From an uncultured Oscillibacter sp. (GTDB lineage: Bacteria; Bacillota; Clostridia; Oscillospirales; Oscillospiraceae), in assembly GCA_910586735.1 (NCBI GenBank), contig CAJUJW010000024.1, forward strand, positions 1-36,201: 36,201 nt of DNA, read 5' to 3'. Position numbers and translations under genes: made by a program. Shown piece after piece: positions 15,528 through 22,691 of this stretch (position 1 is the stretch's first letter; every line of letters starts with the position of its first letter). Below the pieces are notes generated by a model, which saw only the letters and a list, made by a program, of their open reading frames with translations, made no database searches and was not told the origin of the DNA.

Positions 15528-17696
15528 CTACCGCACCTTCCTGAGCCGGGTCTCATATCCGGCCCCGCGGAACCGCTGAATTACGCCCTCGGACTTCTCC
15601 TCGTTCGTGTTGGCCAGCAGCACGTACAGCTTTCCGTCCTCCATCAGGCCCATATAGTCCGTCTGGCGCATGAACTTTCCAAGCTCCCGGTCCGCCTTTA
15701 CATAGTTCTCCCTGCCGGTCATGACCTCCAGCAGCACGCACTCCGTCAAATCCCGGTTCTTGGCGTCCATGAAAGCGTTCACCAGCGGCGTGAAGGCGTC
15801 CTGCTGCATGGTGTTGGTGCCCTCCAGATACCGCTCCTCACGCAGCATCTCCAGATAGCGCCGGGACCGCATCACCGAGTTCTGAATCAGCGCGCCGGCG
15901 ATGGTGAGGCGGTTGGCCTCCGCCAGGTTCATGCGCTGCCAGGGGATGCCCCAGACCATAAAGATGAACTGCATCTCGTCCTGGTCGAAGACGGCGCTGG
16001 CCATCATGGGAAGCGACTTGTCCATGTTGTGGTTGATGAAGACCCGGCCCGCCTTCAGCATCTCGTACATCTCGCCCGACTCGGCGTAGGCGTAAGACCC
16101 GCCAAGAGTCCTGGCCTGGGCGGAGGTGGCGGAGAACAGTCTGGCGTAGCCCTTGTTGGCCACCAGGTATATGGCCACCTCCCGGCTGTCCATCAGCTCC
16201 TCCAGAACCTCGGCGGCGTAGAACAGGACCTCCTCCGGGGCGTACTTCTCCAGGCGGGAGGTGACCTCGTAGATTCTGCCCAGGCTCTCCCGCTGGTTCA
16301 CCAGCTCCGTCTCGAAGCCCTGCTTCATGCGGACGTTGCTGTCGTTGATTTCCTCGATGTTCCGGACGCGGCGCTGGAGGAAGAGAATCTCCTCCCTCTG
16401 CTCCTCCCGGATGTGCTGGAGCCGGTCCCTGGTGATGCCCACGGCCATGCCCACGATGAAGAGCTGGGCCATCCACACGTATGTATTGTAGTCCAGCAGC
16501 ACCTCAAAGCCGCTGCGCCCCACGGCCTGCTGGCCGAAGTAGCCCAGGACCGCCAGAAGGGCGGAGAGAATCGCCTGCTGCTGGCCGTGCATGATGGCGA
16601 AGAGCAGGACGTACAAAAGCAGGAAGTCCAGGCGGCCGAAGTACCGGCTGCCCACGGCCTGGCTGTTCAGGAAGATGAAGATGACGCAGCAGATCAGGTT
16701 CTCCACAAAGGGAATCGCGCCCTTGATGAACGCGCCCAGGCGCTTCTTCTTCCCGTCTCCCGTCTCCTCCGGGTTCAGGAAGGAGGACTTGTTGCGGTTC
16801 ATGTAGCGGATGATCTCGCCCACTTCCTTGCGGCAGTCGGCGAAGGCGCTCATTCCGAATTCCTTGGTGAACTGCTGGCTGTTCAGAACCCGGCGGCGGC
16901 CCTTGGGAATCACCCGCTCCTCCACCTTAATGGAGAAGTCCGCCTCCTCGGCGATGATCTTGGCCAGGTCAAGCTCGCTCATGTCCTGCATGGAGGAGAG
17001 CTGATAGTCGCTGCGCTTGTGGCTCTCGGCAGCCATGAGGGCGTAGATAAAGGCCGCCGCGTCCTTCACGTGCAGCATGGAGAACACGTCCTCTCCCGTG
17101 GCGGAGATCTTCCCCGTCTTCAGGGCCTCCAGGCATTTCTGGAAGCAGACGCCTCCCTCCTTCTGGTCCTTCCGGGGCATGCCGTACAGGTGGTCAATCC
17201 GCAGGACCACGGCGTCCGTCCCCTGGGTCCTCCGGTAGTTCTCGCAGATGCCCTCGCCCTGGAGAATGGCCATGGCCCGGTAGCCCTCCGGCGCAGGGTT
17301 GGTCTCCTCAATGAGGTCGTTGGCGAAAATATCCCCGTAGACCTCGTCGGAGGACAGGTAGATGAACCGTCCCCCCTTGACCAGGGCGGCGTACACCGAG
17401 AGGATATACGCGATGGACGCCGTGTACCGGGGCAGCTCCCGGCTTCCCTTCTCCTCCCAGGCGAAGCTGGGATCGTGAGCGCCCGTGAACAGCACCACCT
17501 GGGGCTCCACGCTGCGGATGATGTCCTTGACGCTCTCGTCCTGATAGGGGAAGCTGTACCTCTCGAAAGCGTGCCTGTAGGCGGAGGAGAGCTTTCCCCC
17601 CTCCATCAGCACGTAGGACTTGTGCCCGTTTTTGTTCACGACATCGACCATGGTATCCATGAGCTGGCTGGGTCCGCCAATCAATAGTACATTCAT
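15528..17696 (-). CDS. pelD: PelD-like c-di-GMP receptor with N-terminal SDR-like domain
   Basis: A 722-residue protein with four parts. Residues 1 to about 305 form an NAD-epimerase/SDR-like domain (MNVLLIGG, FIYLSSDEVYGD, VLRIDHLYGMP, MLHVKDAAAFIYAL). Residues of about 325-422 hold four membrane helices. Residues of about 425-475 are a charged coiled coil, and 475-610 a GAF domain (VAIYLVANKGYARLFS). Residues of about 630-722 are a degenerate GGDEF domain. This last domain keeps RQTD at 677-680, in the I-site RxxD position that binds c-di-GMP in PelD proteins, and has lost the GGDEF catalytic motif. The SDR YxxxK motif reads YRAMA, so the catalytic lysine is replaced. The ATG at 17696 (GGGAG nine bases upstream) is chosen over one at 17705. 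It probably switches polymer synthesis on when c-di-GMP is high. Confidence 0.85.
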   Translation of the reverse strand: MNVLLIGGPSQLMDTMVDVVNKNGHKSYVLMEGGKLSSAYRHAFERYSFPYQDESVKDIIRSVEPQVVLFTGAHDPSFAWEEKGSRELPRYTASIAYILSVYAALVKGGRFIYLSSDEVYGDIFANDLIEETNPAPEGYRAMAILQGEGICENYRRTQGTDAVVLRIDHLYGMPRKDQKEGGVCFQKCLEALKTGKISATGEDVFSMLHVKDAAAFIYALMAAESHKRSDYQLSSMQDMSELDLAKIIAEEADFSIKVEERVIPKGRRRVLNSQQFTKEFGMSAFADCRKEVGEIIRYMNRNKSSFLNPEETGDGKKKRLGAFIKGAIPFVENLICCVIFIFLNSQAVGSRYFGRLDFLLLYVLLFAIMHGQQQAILSALLAVLGYFGQQAVGRSGFEVLLDYNTYVWMAQLFIVGMAVGITRDRLQHIREEQREEILFLQRRVRNIEEINDSNVRMKQGFETELVNQRESLGRIYEVTSRLEKYAPEEVLFYAAEVLEELMDSREVAIYLVANKGYARLFSATSAQARTLGGSYAYAESGEMYEMLKAGRVFINHNMDKSLPMMASAVFDQDEMQFIFMVWGIPWQRMNLAEANRLTIAGALIQNSVMRSRRYLEMLREERYLEGTNTMQQDAFTPLVNAFMDAKNRDLTECVLLEVMTGRENYVKADRELGKFMRQTDYMGLMEDGKLYVLLANTNEEKSEGVIQRFRGAGYETRLRKVR

Positions 17697-17745
17697 CTCA
17701 TTCATCTCCCACTTTTTTAATGCGCTCGTAACTCCCGCGACCGAT

Positions 17746-17770
17746 TTTACAAAAGTGTACCTTTTTGTTG
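17746..17770. promoter_or_regulatory. Operator-like repeat, copy 1 (pel leader)
   Basis: TTTACAAAAGTGTACCTTTT is followed by TGTTG. It is nearly the same as the strong palindrome at 17857-17886 read on the minus strand, but two bases shorter. It sits in the leader about 50 bases upstream of the pelD start. A regulator binding both sites could loop or block this promoter region. Confidence 0.5.
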
Positions 17771-17856
17771 CCGCCGGCCGCTCGCGAAAAACTTAATAAA
17801 AGCATTGAAAATTCTGGGTTTTCGTGCTTCCCAAACCTTACGAGGCGGAAAATGCC

Positions 17857-17886
17857 GTTTACAAAAAAGTACACTTTTTTGTAAAC
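17857..17886. promoter_or_regulatory. 30-bp perfect palindrome, probable pel operator (copy 2)
   Basis: The arms GTTTACAAAAAAGT and ACTTTTTTGTAAAC are exact complements around a two-base centre. The site lies at about +11 to +40 from the predicted pel start site. A two-base loop makes an RNA hairpin less likely than a dimeric DNA-binding protein site, although an RNA role is not excluded. Confidence 0.65.
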
Positions 17887-17902
17887 CGCACTATCTTTTG
17901 TA

Positions 17903-17931
17903 ACTATATCATAAACGTACCAGAATAGCAA
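17903..17931 (-). promoter_or_regulatory. SigA-type promoter of the pel operon
   Basis: On the minus strand: TTGCTA, a 17-base spacer, then TATAGT. Transcription would start near 17896, giving a leader of about 200 bases before pelD that contains both strong operator-like repeats. No other promoter of similar quality was found before pelD. The surrounding DNA (17,870-17,990) is AT-rich, as expected for a promoter. Confidence 0.7.
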
Positions 17932-17988
17932 TAGCCGCCGTATTAAATATTCGTATTAGAGAGTAAATATACATTTCCACAACTTCTC

Positions 17989-18060
17989 CAAAATGTGTGC
18001 TTTTTGGGAACTCTCCCTGGAAACAAGGCCCCCTGCCGCCCCCGAAAGTGTCCTTTTTCG
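17989..18060. promoter_or_regulatory. Two further operator-like repeats upstream of the pel promoter (copies 3 and 4)
   Basis: CCAAAATGTGTGCTTTTTGG (17989-18008) and CGAAAGTGTCCTTTTTCG (18043-18060) share the core AAA-GTGT-N-C-TTTTT with copies 1 and 2. Each is flanked by its own short inverted ends (CCAAAA/TTTTTGG and CGAAA/TTTCG). They are about 60-130 bases upstream of the -35 element. They are weaker matches than copies 1 and 2. Confidence 0.4.
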
Positions 18061-18085
18061 TTTTGAAACAATCTCCCGGCGGGCA

Positions 18086-18128
18086 GGAAAGCGCCCCCGG
18101 TCCCCTGAGAGGACCGGAGGCGCTTTCC
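18086..18128 (-). terminator. Strong hairpin after the HD-GYP gene
   Basis: GGAAAGCGCC and GGCGCTTTCC, with further pairing of CCGGTCC to GGACCGG, make a stem of about 18 base pairs 35 bases beyond the stop of the HD-GYP gene. A proper T-run is missing on either side, so it may act as a weak terminator or a 3' end stabiliser. It separates the HD-GYP unit from the pel promoter. Confidence 0.5.
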
Positions 18129-18162
18129 CATCTTGTTCATCATTTACGCTCCTCTCTCCTCG

Positions 18163-19644
18163 TCAGCGGTTTTTCTCTCCGGCCAGGGGGATGCCCTCCC
18201 AGCAGCGGCTCTCGATGAATTTCGCCGTCAGGTCCGGGTCCAGCTTCCCCTCCTTGTTGGCCATGGCGTCCAGGATGGACAGGGCCCGCTCCACGGGCAT
18301 GCCCGGCTTATAGGGCCGGTCGTCGGCTACCAGGGCGTCGAAAACGTCCAGGATGGTGATGATCCGCACCTCCATGGGAATCGCCCCGGCCTCCAGGTGG
18401 TTGGGGTAGCCGCTGCCGTTGAGCAGCTCGTGGTGGGCCGCCGCCCACTGCCGGACGCGGGACAGGTCGTTGGAGAACTTGATCTGGGAGAGGAGCTTGT
18501 CTGTCACCGTCACGTGGGACTCCATGATCTTCCGCTCCTCGGCGGAGAGGGTCCCCTTGCGGATGGAGAGCAAAGCCCGCTCCTCCTCCGTCAGCCAGGG
18601 GCGCTCCTGTCCCTCCCCGTCTATGTAGGTCCGGCGGGAAATCTCCTCCAGCCAGGCCAGGCGCTCGTCGGGCAGGAAGCCCGCGGCGCTGATTTTCCAG
18701 ATGGTCTCCTCGGCCTCCCGGGTCTCCTTGTCCAGGGTCTCCAGCTCTCCGGCGGAGAGGCGGCCCTCCAGGAGGCTCACCTTCCCCAGCAGGCGGATGG
18801 TCTCCATCCTGTGGCGGATGTCCGCCTTCTGGACCTCATAGAGCCGCTCAGGCTTGTTCATGACCTCCAGGGGGGTGGTCACTTTGCCGATGTCGTGGAG
18901 CCAGACGCTCATGACCAGCTCCTCCTTGTGCCGGTGGGAGAAATGGGGCTCCCCGGTCTGCCGGTTCAGGTAGTCCACGAAGCGCCCGCAGAACTCCGCC
19001 ATGCGGCGGGAGTGGTTGGCGTTGTAGGGGGACCGCTCGTCGACGGCGGCGGACATCACCCGTACGAAGGACTGGAACAGCTCCCGGATCTCCTTCATAT
19101 ACCGCACGTTCTGAATGGTGACGGCGGCCTGGGAGGTCACGGATTCCAGGGCAAGGATCATGTCCTCCGGGAAAGCCTGGACGTTACCCTCCTCGTCCAG
19201 GGCGTTGATCAGCTGGATGACGCCCAGCTTCTCCCCCTCCCGGTTCCGCATGGGCACCACCAGCATGGACTGGGTGTGATAGCCGGTGATGGCGTCGTAC
19301 CGGATGGGCCCGGAAAAGTCGTACTCTGTGCTGGTGTGCACGTCCTCCACCCGGATGGTCCGCCCCTCCAGGAAGGAGAAGGCGCACACGTTTTCCCGCC
19401 GCAGGGGCACCGGGGGCATGTCCGGGTCCTTCCCGTCCCCGCCGGAGTGGGTCCCCAGGGAGTTGGTGTGCATGATTTTGAAGCACAGGGCGTCCCCGTC
19501 CAGGAGATACAGCGTCCCGGCGTCGCAGTTGGCCAGCTCCATGACGCTGGCTAGGACCACGTCCAGCAGGTGGTTCTGGTCCCGCTCGGAGGAAAGCATC
19601 ACCCCTGCCTGAAGAACTTTTTTCATCGCTTCCTGAGTCATCAT
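18163..19644 (-). CDS. GAF-HD-GYP cyclic-di-GMP phosphodiesterase
   Basis: A 493-residue cytoplasmic signalling protein. A GAF domain occupies about residues 13-183 (CDAGTLYLLDGDALCFKIM; MLVVPMRNREGEKLGVIQLI). An HD-GYP domain follows: HDIGKVTTP with the HD pair at 250-251, and HHELLNGSGYP with HHE at 404-406 and GYP at 412-414. These residues bind the metals and c-di-GMP and are all present, so hydrolytic activity is likely. About 135 residues separate HD from GYP, more than the usual 50-60. A similar helical insert is known in a GAF-HD-GYP subfamily that shares the VTTP motif. The start ATG at 19644 overlaps the stop of the preceding gene (ATGA) and has GGAG eight bases upstream. Next to pelD, it may lower the signal that PelD senses. 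Confidence 0.9.
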   Translation of the reverse strand: MMTQEAMKKVLQAGVMLSSERDQNHLLDVVLASVMELANCDAGTLYLLDGDALCFKIMHTNSLGTHSGGDGKDPDMPPVPLRRENVCAFSFLEGRTIRVEDVHTSTEYDFSGPIRYDAITGYHTQSMLVVPMRNREGEKLGVIQLINALDEEGNVQAFPEDMILALESVTSQAAVTIQNVRYMKEIRELFQSFVRVMSAAVDERSPYNANHSRRMAEFCGRFVDYLNRQTGEPHFSHRHKEELVMSVWLHDIGKVTTPLEVMNKPERLYEVQKADIRHRMETIRLLGKVSLLEGRLSAGELETLDKETREAEETIWKISAAGFLPDERLAWLEEISRRTYIDGEGQERPWLTEEERALLSIRKGTLSAEERKIMESHVTVTDKLLSQIKFSNDLSRVRQWAAAHHELLNGSGYPNHLEAGAIPMEVRIITILDVFDALVADDRPYKPGMPVERALSILDAMANKEGKLDPDLTAKFIESRCWEGIPLAGEKNR

Positions 19645-20447
19645 AAGGCAATCTCCATCCCTTCCCGCGCGAAGACGCACGCGCCGCTTTCCCGTCCGGC
19701 CAGAAGCTCCTGCTCCTCCAGGAACGAATCCGTATAATCACGGGAGTAGTGTGTCATCAAAATCCGCTCCGCCCCAGCGGCCCGGCCCACGGCCAGGCCC
19801 TCCTCCCAGGTGGAGTGCCCCCAGCCGTCCCGCTTGTCCGCCTGGGTAAAGTTGGCGTCCCAGATCAGTAAACTGGTGCCTCGGGCGAAGTCCGCCAGGG
19901 AAGCCGCCATGGGGCCCCCCAGCTCGCAGTCCAGGGCGTAGGTGACGCTTTTTCCCCCGGTCTCCGCCTGGTAGAGGACGCTGCCGTCCGGGTGGTTCCC
20001 CCGCAGGGTGGAGACCCGCAGCTCCCCGCCCTCCCAGGGCGCCGTCAACCGGTCCCCCGGGATGATTTCGTGAAAATGTACCTGGGCGGACAGGTTCCCC
20101 AGCCCGATGGGCCAGTAGGGCCTGCCTGTCACCGCCTCCAGCTGGTCCCGGAACCCGGCGTTCCGCCGGGCCTCGCCGTAGAGGTGAATCTCCGGGACCC
20201 GGAAGGCGCTCAGGCCGTACAGGCCCAGGAGGTGATCTATATGGACGTGGGAGATCAGGATATCCAGGCGCTTCACGCCGTCCAGGCGGCCCGTCAGCCC
20301 CAGCAGGCCGCTGCCCGCGTCGAAGCACAGCACGTTGTCCCCCCGGCGCAGGGCGACGCAGGAGGTGTTCCCCCCATATTCCATAAAGCGCCTGTCCGCC
20401 GCCGGGAGCCCGCCCCGCACGCCTAAGATCAATACCCTTGTCTCCAT
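19641..20447 (-). CDS. Metallo-beta-lactamase-fold hydrolase
   Basis: A 268-residue protein with the metallo-beta-lactamase fold. The N-terminus carries GVRGG and YGGNTSCVAL, as in RNase Z-like and phosphodiesterase-like branches. The metal motif HVHIDH is at residues 67-72. Later ligands are probably the His in RGNHPDG, the Asp in YALDCELGG and the His in LMTHYS. Such proteins hydrolyse phosphodiesters or other esters, and the substrate here is not evident. The ATG at 20447 is preferred, since GAGG lies about ten bases ahead; an in-frame TTG at 20456 lacks spacing. It overlaps the HD-GYP gene by four bases, so the two products probably act together. A second, cyclic-nucleotide-related hydrolysis step is possible but is inference. 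Confidence 0.82.
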   Translation of the reverse strand: METRVLILGVRGGLPAADRRFMEYGGNTSCVALRRGDNVLCFDAGSGLLGLTGRLDGVKRLDILISHVHIDHLLGLYGLSAFRVPEIHLYGEARRNAGFRDQLEAVTGRPYWPIGLGNLSAQVHFHEIIPGDRLTAPWEGGELRVSTLRGNHPDGSVLYQAETGGKSVTYALDCELGGPMAASLADFARGTSLLIWDANFTQADKRDGWGHSTWEEGLAVGRAAGAERILMTHYSRDYTDSFLEEQELLAGRESGACVFAREGMEIAL

Positions 20448-20541
20448 GTCCGTCAACCCTCGTTTCTCTGAATAATCGCACCGTCATGGGCCGGGAAACC
20501 GGCCCGGGCACGGCACCGCATTATAATACAGGGTATAGTAT

Positions 20542-20570
20542 ATCATATCTGTCCTCGCTATGGAAGTAAA
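20542..20570 (-). promoter_or_regulatory. Candidate promoter for the MBL/HD-GYP operon
   Basis: On the minus strand: TTTACT, 17 bases, TATGAT. A perfect TATAAT also lies downstream at about 20522-20527 with a TG two bases before it, but without a good -35. Either could drive the operon, leaving a leader of about 70-90 bases. Confidence 0.5.
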
Positions 20571-20665
20571 AAATCGCGCGGGGCCGGGGCCTTTAAGGTC
20601 ATTCTGGACTTCGATATTTAGGCCACGTTTGAAATTTGCCGGAATTCCGCCCGGCACCACCAGCC

Positions 20666-20699
20666 AAAAAAAGGAGGACCCTCTCGGGTCCTCCTTTTT
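20666..20699. terminator. Intrinsic terminator after the anti-sigma gene
   Basis: AAAAAAAGGAGGACCC and GGGTCCTCCTTTTT form a compact stem with a short loop. On the minus strand it is followed by a run of seven T, and on the plus strand by five T, so it can work both ways. It lies about 45 bases after the anti-sigma gene stop. Confidence 0.9.
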
Positions 20700-20742
20700 C
20701 CGCTCTGGTCTCAACCGGTTTCCGCCTCCGGCGGCCTTTTGT

Positions 20743-21303
20743 TCAGTCCACGACGGTAACGCTGGTGTAGGTCTCCGCGGCGGCGGTGCTCTCCGTGGAG
20801 ATGGTATAGTCCTCGTCCCCGCCCTGGGAGGAAAGCTGAATCTCGCAGTCCTCCAGGGTGCCCGTGACCGTTACGTCCAGGTCCTCGCCTCCGGCGGACT
20901 TTACCGTTCCCCGGTAGACCCCGTTTTCCACGATTTCCTCGGTGATGTCAAACTCCGCGCCGTCCACAGTCAGGATCAGATTCCCGTCCCGGAGCTCCGC
21001 CTTGGCAAAGGTCCCGCTGACCTCCACTCGCTCCCCCGCGTCGTTTTCCAGCACGATAAGGGAATCGTCCTGGAAGATAATCCGCATGTTCTCAAACAGC
21101 GCGCCGTTGCTGGCGGCGTTGGCGGACACCGCCAGGGCCAGGGTGAGCATGGCCGCCAGGGCCACCGCCCGCAGGGCCCGCAGGGGCCGCCGCAGGGTCT
21201 TTTTTCCGTTCATCTCGTTCATTTTTACAAGGACCTCCTTCTTCGCCTCGTCGGAGGCCCGGAGCCGGGAGAAGGTCTCGCGATACAGTTTTTCGTCTAT
21301 CAT
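20743..21303 (-). CDS. Probable anti-sigma factor / membrane-anchored partner of the ECF sigma factor
   Basis: A 186-residue protein starting at the ATG at 21303, one base overlapping the sigma factor stop (TGATG), with AAGGAGG ten bases upstream. Residues 1 to about 47 are charged and cytoplasmic (MIDEKLYRETFSRLRASDEA). One membrane helix follows at about 47-66 (AVALAAMLTLALAVSANA), which could also be read as a signal peptide ending in ANA. The outer part (about 70-186) is acidic and rich in beta-type sequence (NLILTVDGAEFDITEEI), resembling a small sensory domain. No HExxH zinc anti-sigma motif was seen. Coupling to the sigma gene and the topology support an anti-sigma role. The signal is unknown. 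Confidence 0.7.
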   Translation of the reverse strand: MIDEKLYRETFSRLRASDEAKKEVLVKMNEMNGKKTLRRPLRALRAVALAAMLTLALAVSANAASNGALFENMRIIFQDDSLIVLENDAGERVEVSGTFAKAELRDGNLILTVDGAEFDITEEIVENGVYRGTVKSAGGEDLDVTVTGTLEDCEIQLSSQGGDEDYTISTESTAAAETYTSVTVVD

Positions 21304-21779
21304 CAGGCTTCTGCCTCCTTCAGTTTGGTTTTCAGCTGTCCCCTGGCCCGCATGAGCCAGGTCTGGACGGTGGACGCCTTGGCTCCCAGCAGCCCGGCGG
21401 CCTCCTTCACGGAGTAGCCCTCGTAGTAGTAGAGGTACACCGCCGCCCGGTACTTGGGGGGCAGGGCCATCACCTGCCGGAAGAGCTCCGACTGGGCGGG
21501 CTGGTCGAAGGCCGCGGCCTCCTCCGCCTCGTCCAGGGGATCTGTCCGCCGCCGCCAGGGGGAGCGGAGGAGCTTCCTGCACTCGTTGGCCGCCACGTGG
21601 AGAAGCCAGCGCCTCTCGTGGTCCGCCGACTCGAACGCCCTGGGCTCCACGTAGAGCTTCAGCAGGGTTTCCTGCATCACGTCCTCGGCGTCCGCCCGGT
21701 TTTTCAGATAGCTGTAGGCCAGCCGGAACACCATGTCGCCGTAAAGCTCCACGGCCTCTTGGAATCGCTGGTCCGTCAA
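21303..21779 (-). CDS. ECF-family RNA polymerase sigma factor
   Basis: A 158-residue sigma-70 family protein of the ECF type, with only regions 2 and 4. Region 2 shows YGDMVFRLAYSYLKNRADAE and DVMQETLLKLY. Region 4 shows LPPKYRAAVYLYYYEGYSVK followed by the helix-turn-helix EAAGLLGAKASTVQTWLMRA. The start is a TTG at 21779, decided by a near-perfect ribosome binding site (AAGGAGGTGA) six bases upstream; no ATG is available in the right place. The next gene overlaps the stop by one base and probably encodes its anti-sigma factor. Target genes are unknown. ECF systems of this kind in Firmicutes usually answer envelope stress. I did not find a convincing autoregulatory promoter in 21780-21885. 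Confidence 0.92.
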   Translation of the reverse strand: MTDQRFQEAVELYGDMVFRLAYSYLKNRADAEDVMQETLLKLYVEPRAFESADHERRWLLHVAANECRKLLRSPWRRRTDPLDEAEEAAAFDQPAQSELFRQVMALPPKYRAAVYLYYYEGYSVKEAAGLLGAKASTVQTWLMRARGQLKTKLKEAEA

Positions 21780-21885
21780 CGCGTCTCACCTCCTTCGCGT
21801 CCGGTTTGGAAGGGCCCTTCTACTGGGTATATCCCTCAGGGCTTCATCCTATCTCACCAAGCTGAAAATTTCCTCAAAAAAATCC

Positions 21886-21922
21886 GGGCAAGGCAGACCA
21901 CTGTGGTTTGCCTTGCCCTTTT
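21886..21922. terminator. Intrinsic terminator after the CPBP protease gene
   Basis: GGGCAAGGC and GCCTTGCCC pair, with an inner partial pairing around ACCACTGTGGT. On the plus strand TTTT follows at once. On the minus strand, which serves the CPBP gene, a run of seven T follows after four bases. Confidence 0.75.
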
Positions 21923-21988
21923 ATACCGCGCAACCCACTATGACTCTTTCGGGGAATGCGTCTGTGGAAGAGGGGGACAAAATGGAAT

Positions 21989-22624
21989 TTACGCAAATGC
22001 AACTAACATTGAAGCAATAAAATTACCCGCGCCATGCAGCAATATACTTGGGATGATCGAACCATTAAAAATTTTTTCGTTTAACCATCCCAGTAATAAC
22101 GCCCCTATTCCAGTAAATATAAAGGTCAATGTATGATACCATAATCCCACGTCAAGTCCCGCTAAAACATAAAGAATATTGTGCATTAGCCCAAATAAAA
22201 CTGCCTGTATAATAATTCCCTGAACTACTCCCGCTTTCTTACAAAGCCGTTTGCAGAGAAAGCCCCTGTACAAAATTTCTTCCGCTATTCCATTAGCAAT
22301 AAAATTTTCAATTAAAGCCGGTAAAATAGCAGCTGCTCCAATTCCTGCGAAAGCGTTAGCGGATACAGAAGAACTATTTTCTATGTATGCCAACGTTTTG
22401 GAATCAACAAATTGTGTAAAGTCAAAATTATAAAAAAAGTAATACAAAATCGCGAAAAGAAGCAATACCCACAATTCGCTGTTCAATTGAGGTTTAAAAA
22501 AGCCTATCCATCTAAAAAAGCCCTCCTTTTTCCGATGTCTAAAAAACCACCAAATAACCGGCAATATTGAAAACACAATCAAATTTGTAATGGCTGTTGT
22601 TACGCTTGATATGATAAGCTGCAA
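21989..22624 (-). CDS. CPBP-family intramembrane metalloprotease
   Basis: A 211-residue polytopic protein of the CPBP (Abi, CaaX-protease and bacteriocin-processing) family. The metal and catalytic motifs are EEILYRGFL (Glu115-Glu116), HN at 148-149, and the late His197 in LLHGAGNF. Six or more membrane segments are seen, for example LWVLLLFAILYYFFYNF and LTFIFTGIGALLLGW. Relatives process prenylated peptides or bacteriocins or give self-immunity; the substrate here is unknown. The start is TTG at 22624, backed by AGGAGG eight bases upstream. The gene is clearly AT-richer than all its neighbours and uses many AAA, ATT and AAT codons, which suggests lateral transfer. It stands alone between terminators with its own promoter. 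Confidence 0.85.
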   Translation of the reverse strand: MQLIISSVTTAITNLIVFSILPVIWWFFRHRKKEGFFRWIGFFKPQLNSELWVLLLFAILYYFFYNFDFTQFVDSKTLAYIENSSSVSANAFAGIGAAAILPALIENFIANGIAEEILYRGFLCKRLCKKAGVVQGIIIQAVLFGLMHNILYVLAGLDVGLWYHTLTFIFTGIGALLLGWLNEKIFNGSIIPSILLHGAGNFIASMLVAFA

Positions 22625-22662
22625 GTTACTGTCCTCCTAAACGGGAATTTGCTGGCCGGTCC

Positions 22663-22691
22663 ATTATAGAATAACGCCCGCCGAAAAGCAA
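22663..22691 (-). promoter_or_regulatory. SigA-type promoter of the CPBP gene
   Basis: TTGCTT, 17 bases, TATAAT on the minus strand. It overlaps the terminator hairpin of the upstream symporter gene almost completely, so the same bases end one transcript and start the next. Confidence 0.65.

Noticed and set aside
17857..17886. Reading the palindrome as an intrinsic terminator or c-di-GMP riboswitch part
   Set aside because: The arms are nearly all A/T with a two-base centre, and no conserved c-di-GMP riboswitch core was found in the leader.
17698..18313. Small open frames in the region upstream of pelD
   Set aside because: They overlap the promoter, operator-like repeats and a hairpin, and show no coding features.
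18233..18420. The long spacing between HD and GYP motifs as a frameshift or insertion
   Set aside because: The frame is continuous, and a similar helical insert is known in a GAF-HD-GYP subfamily.
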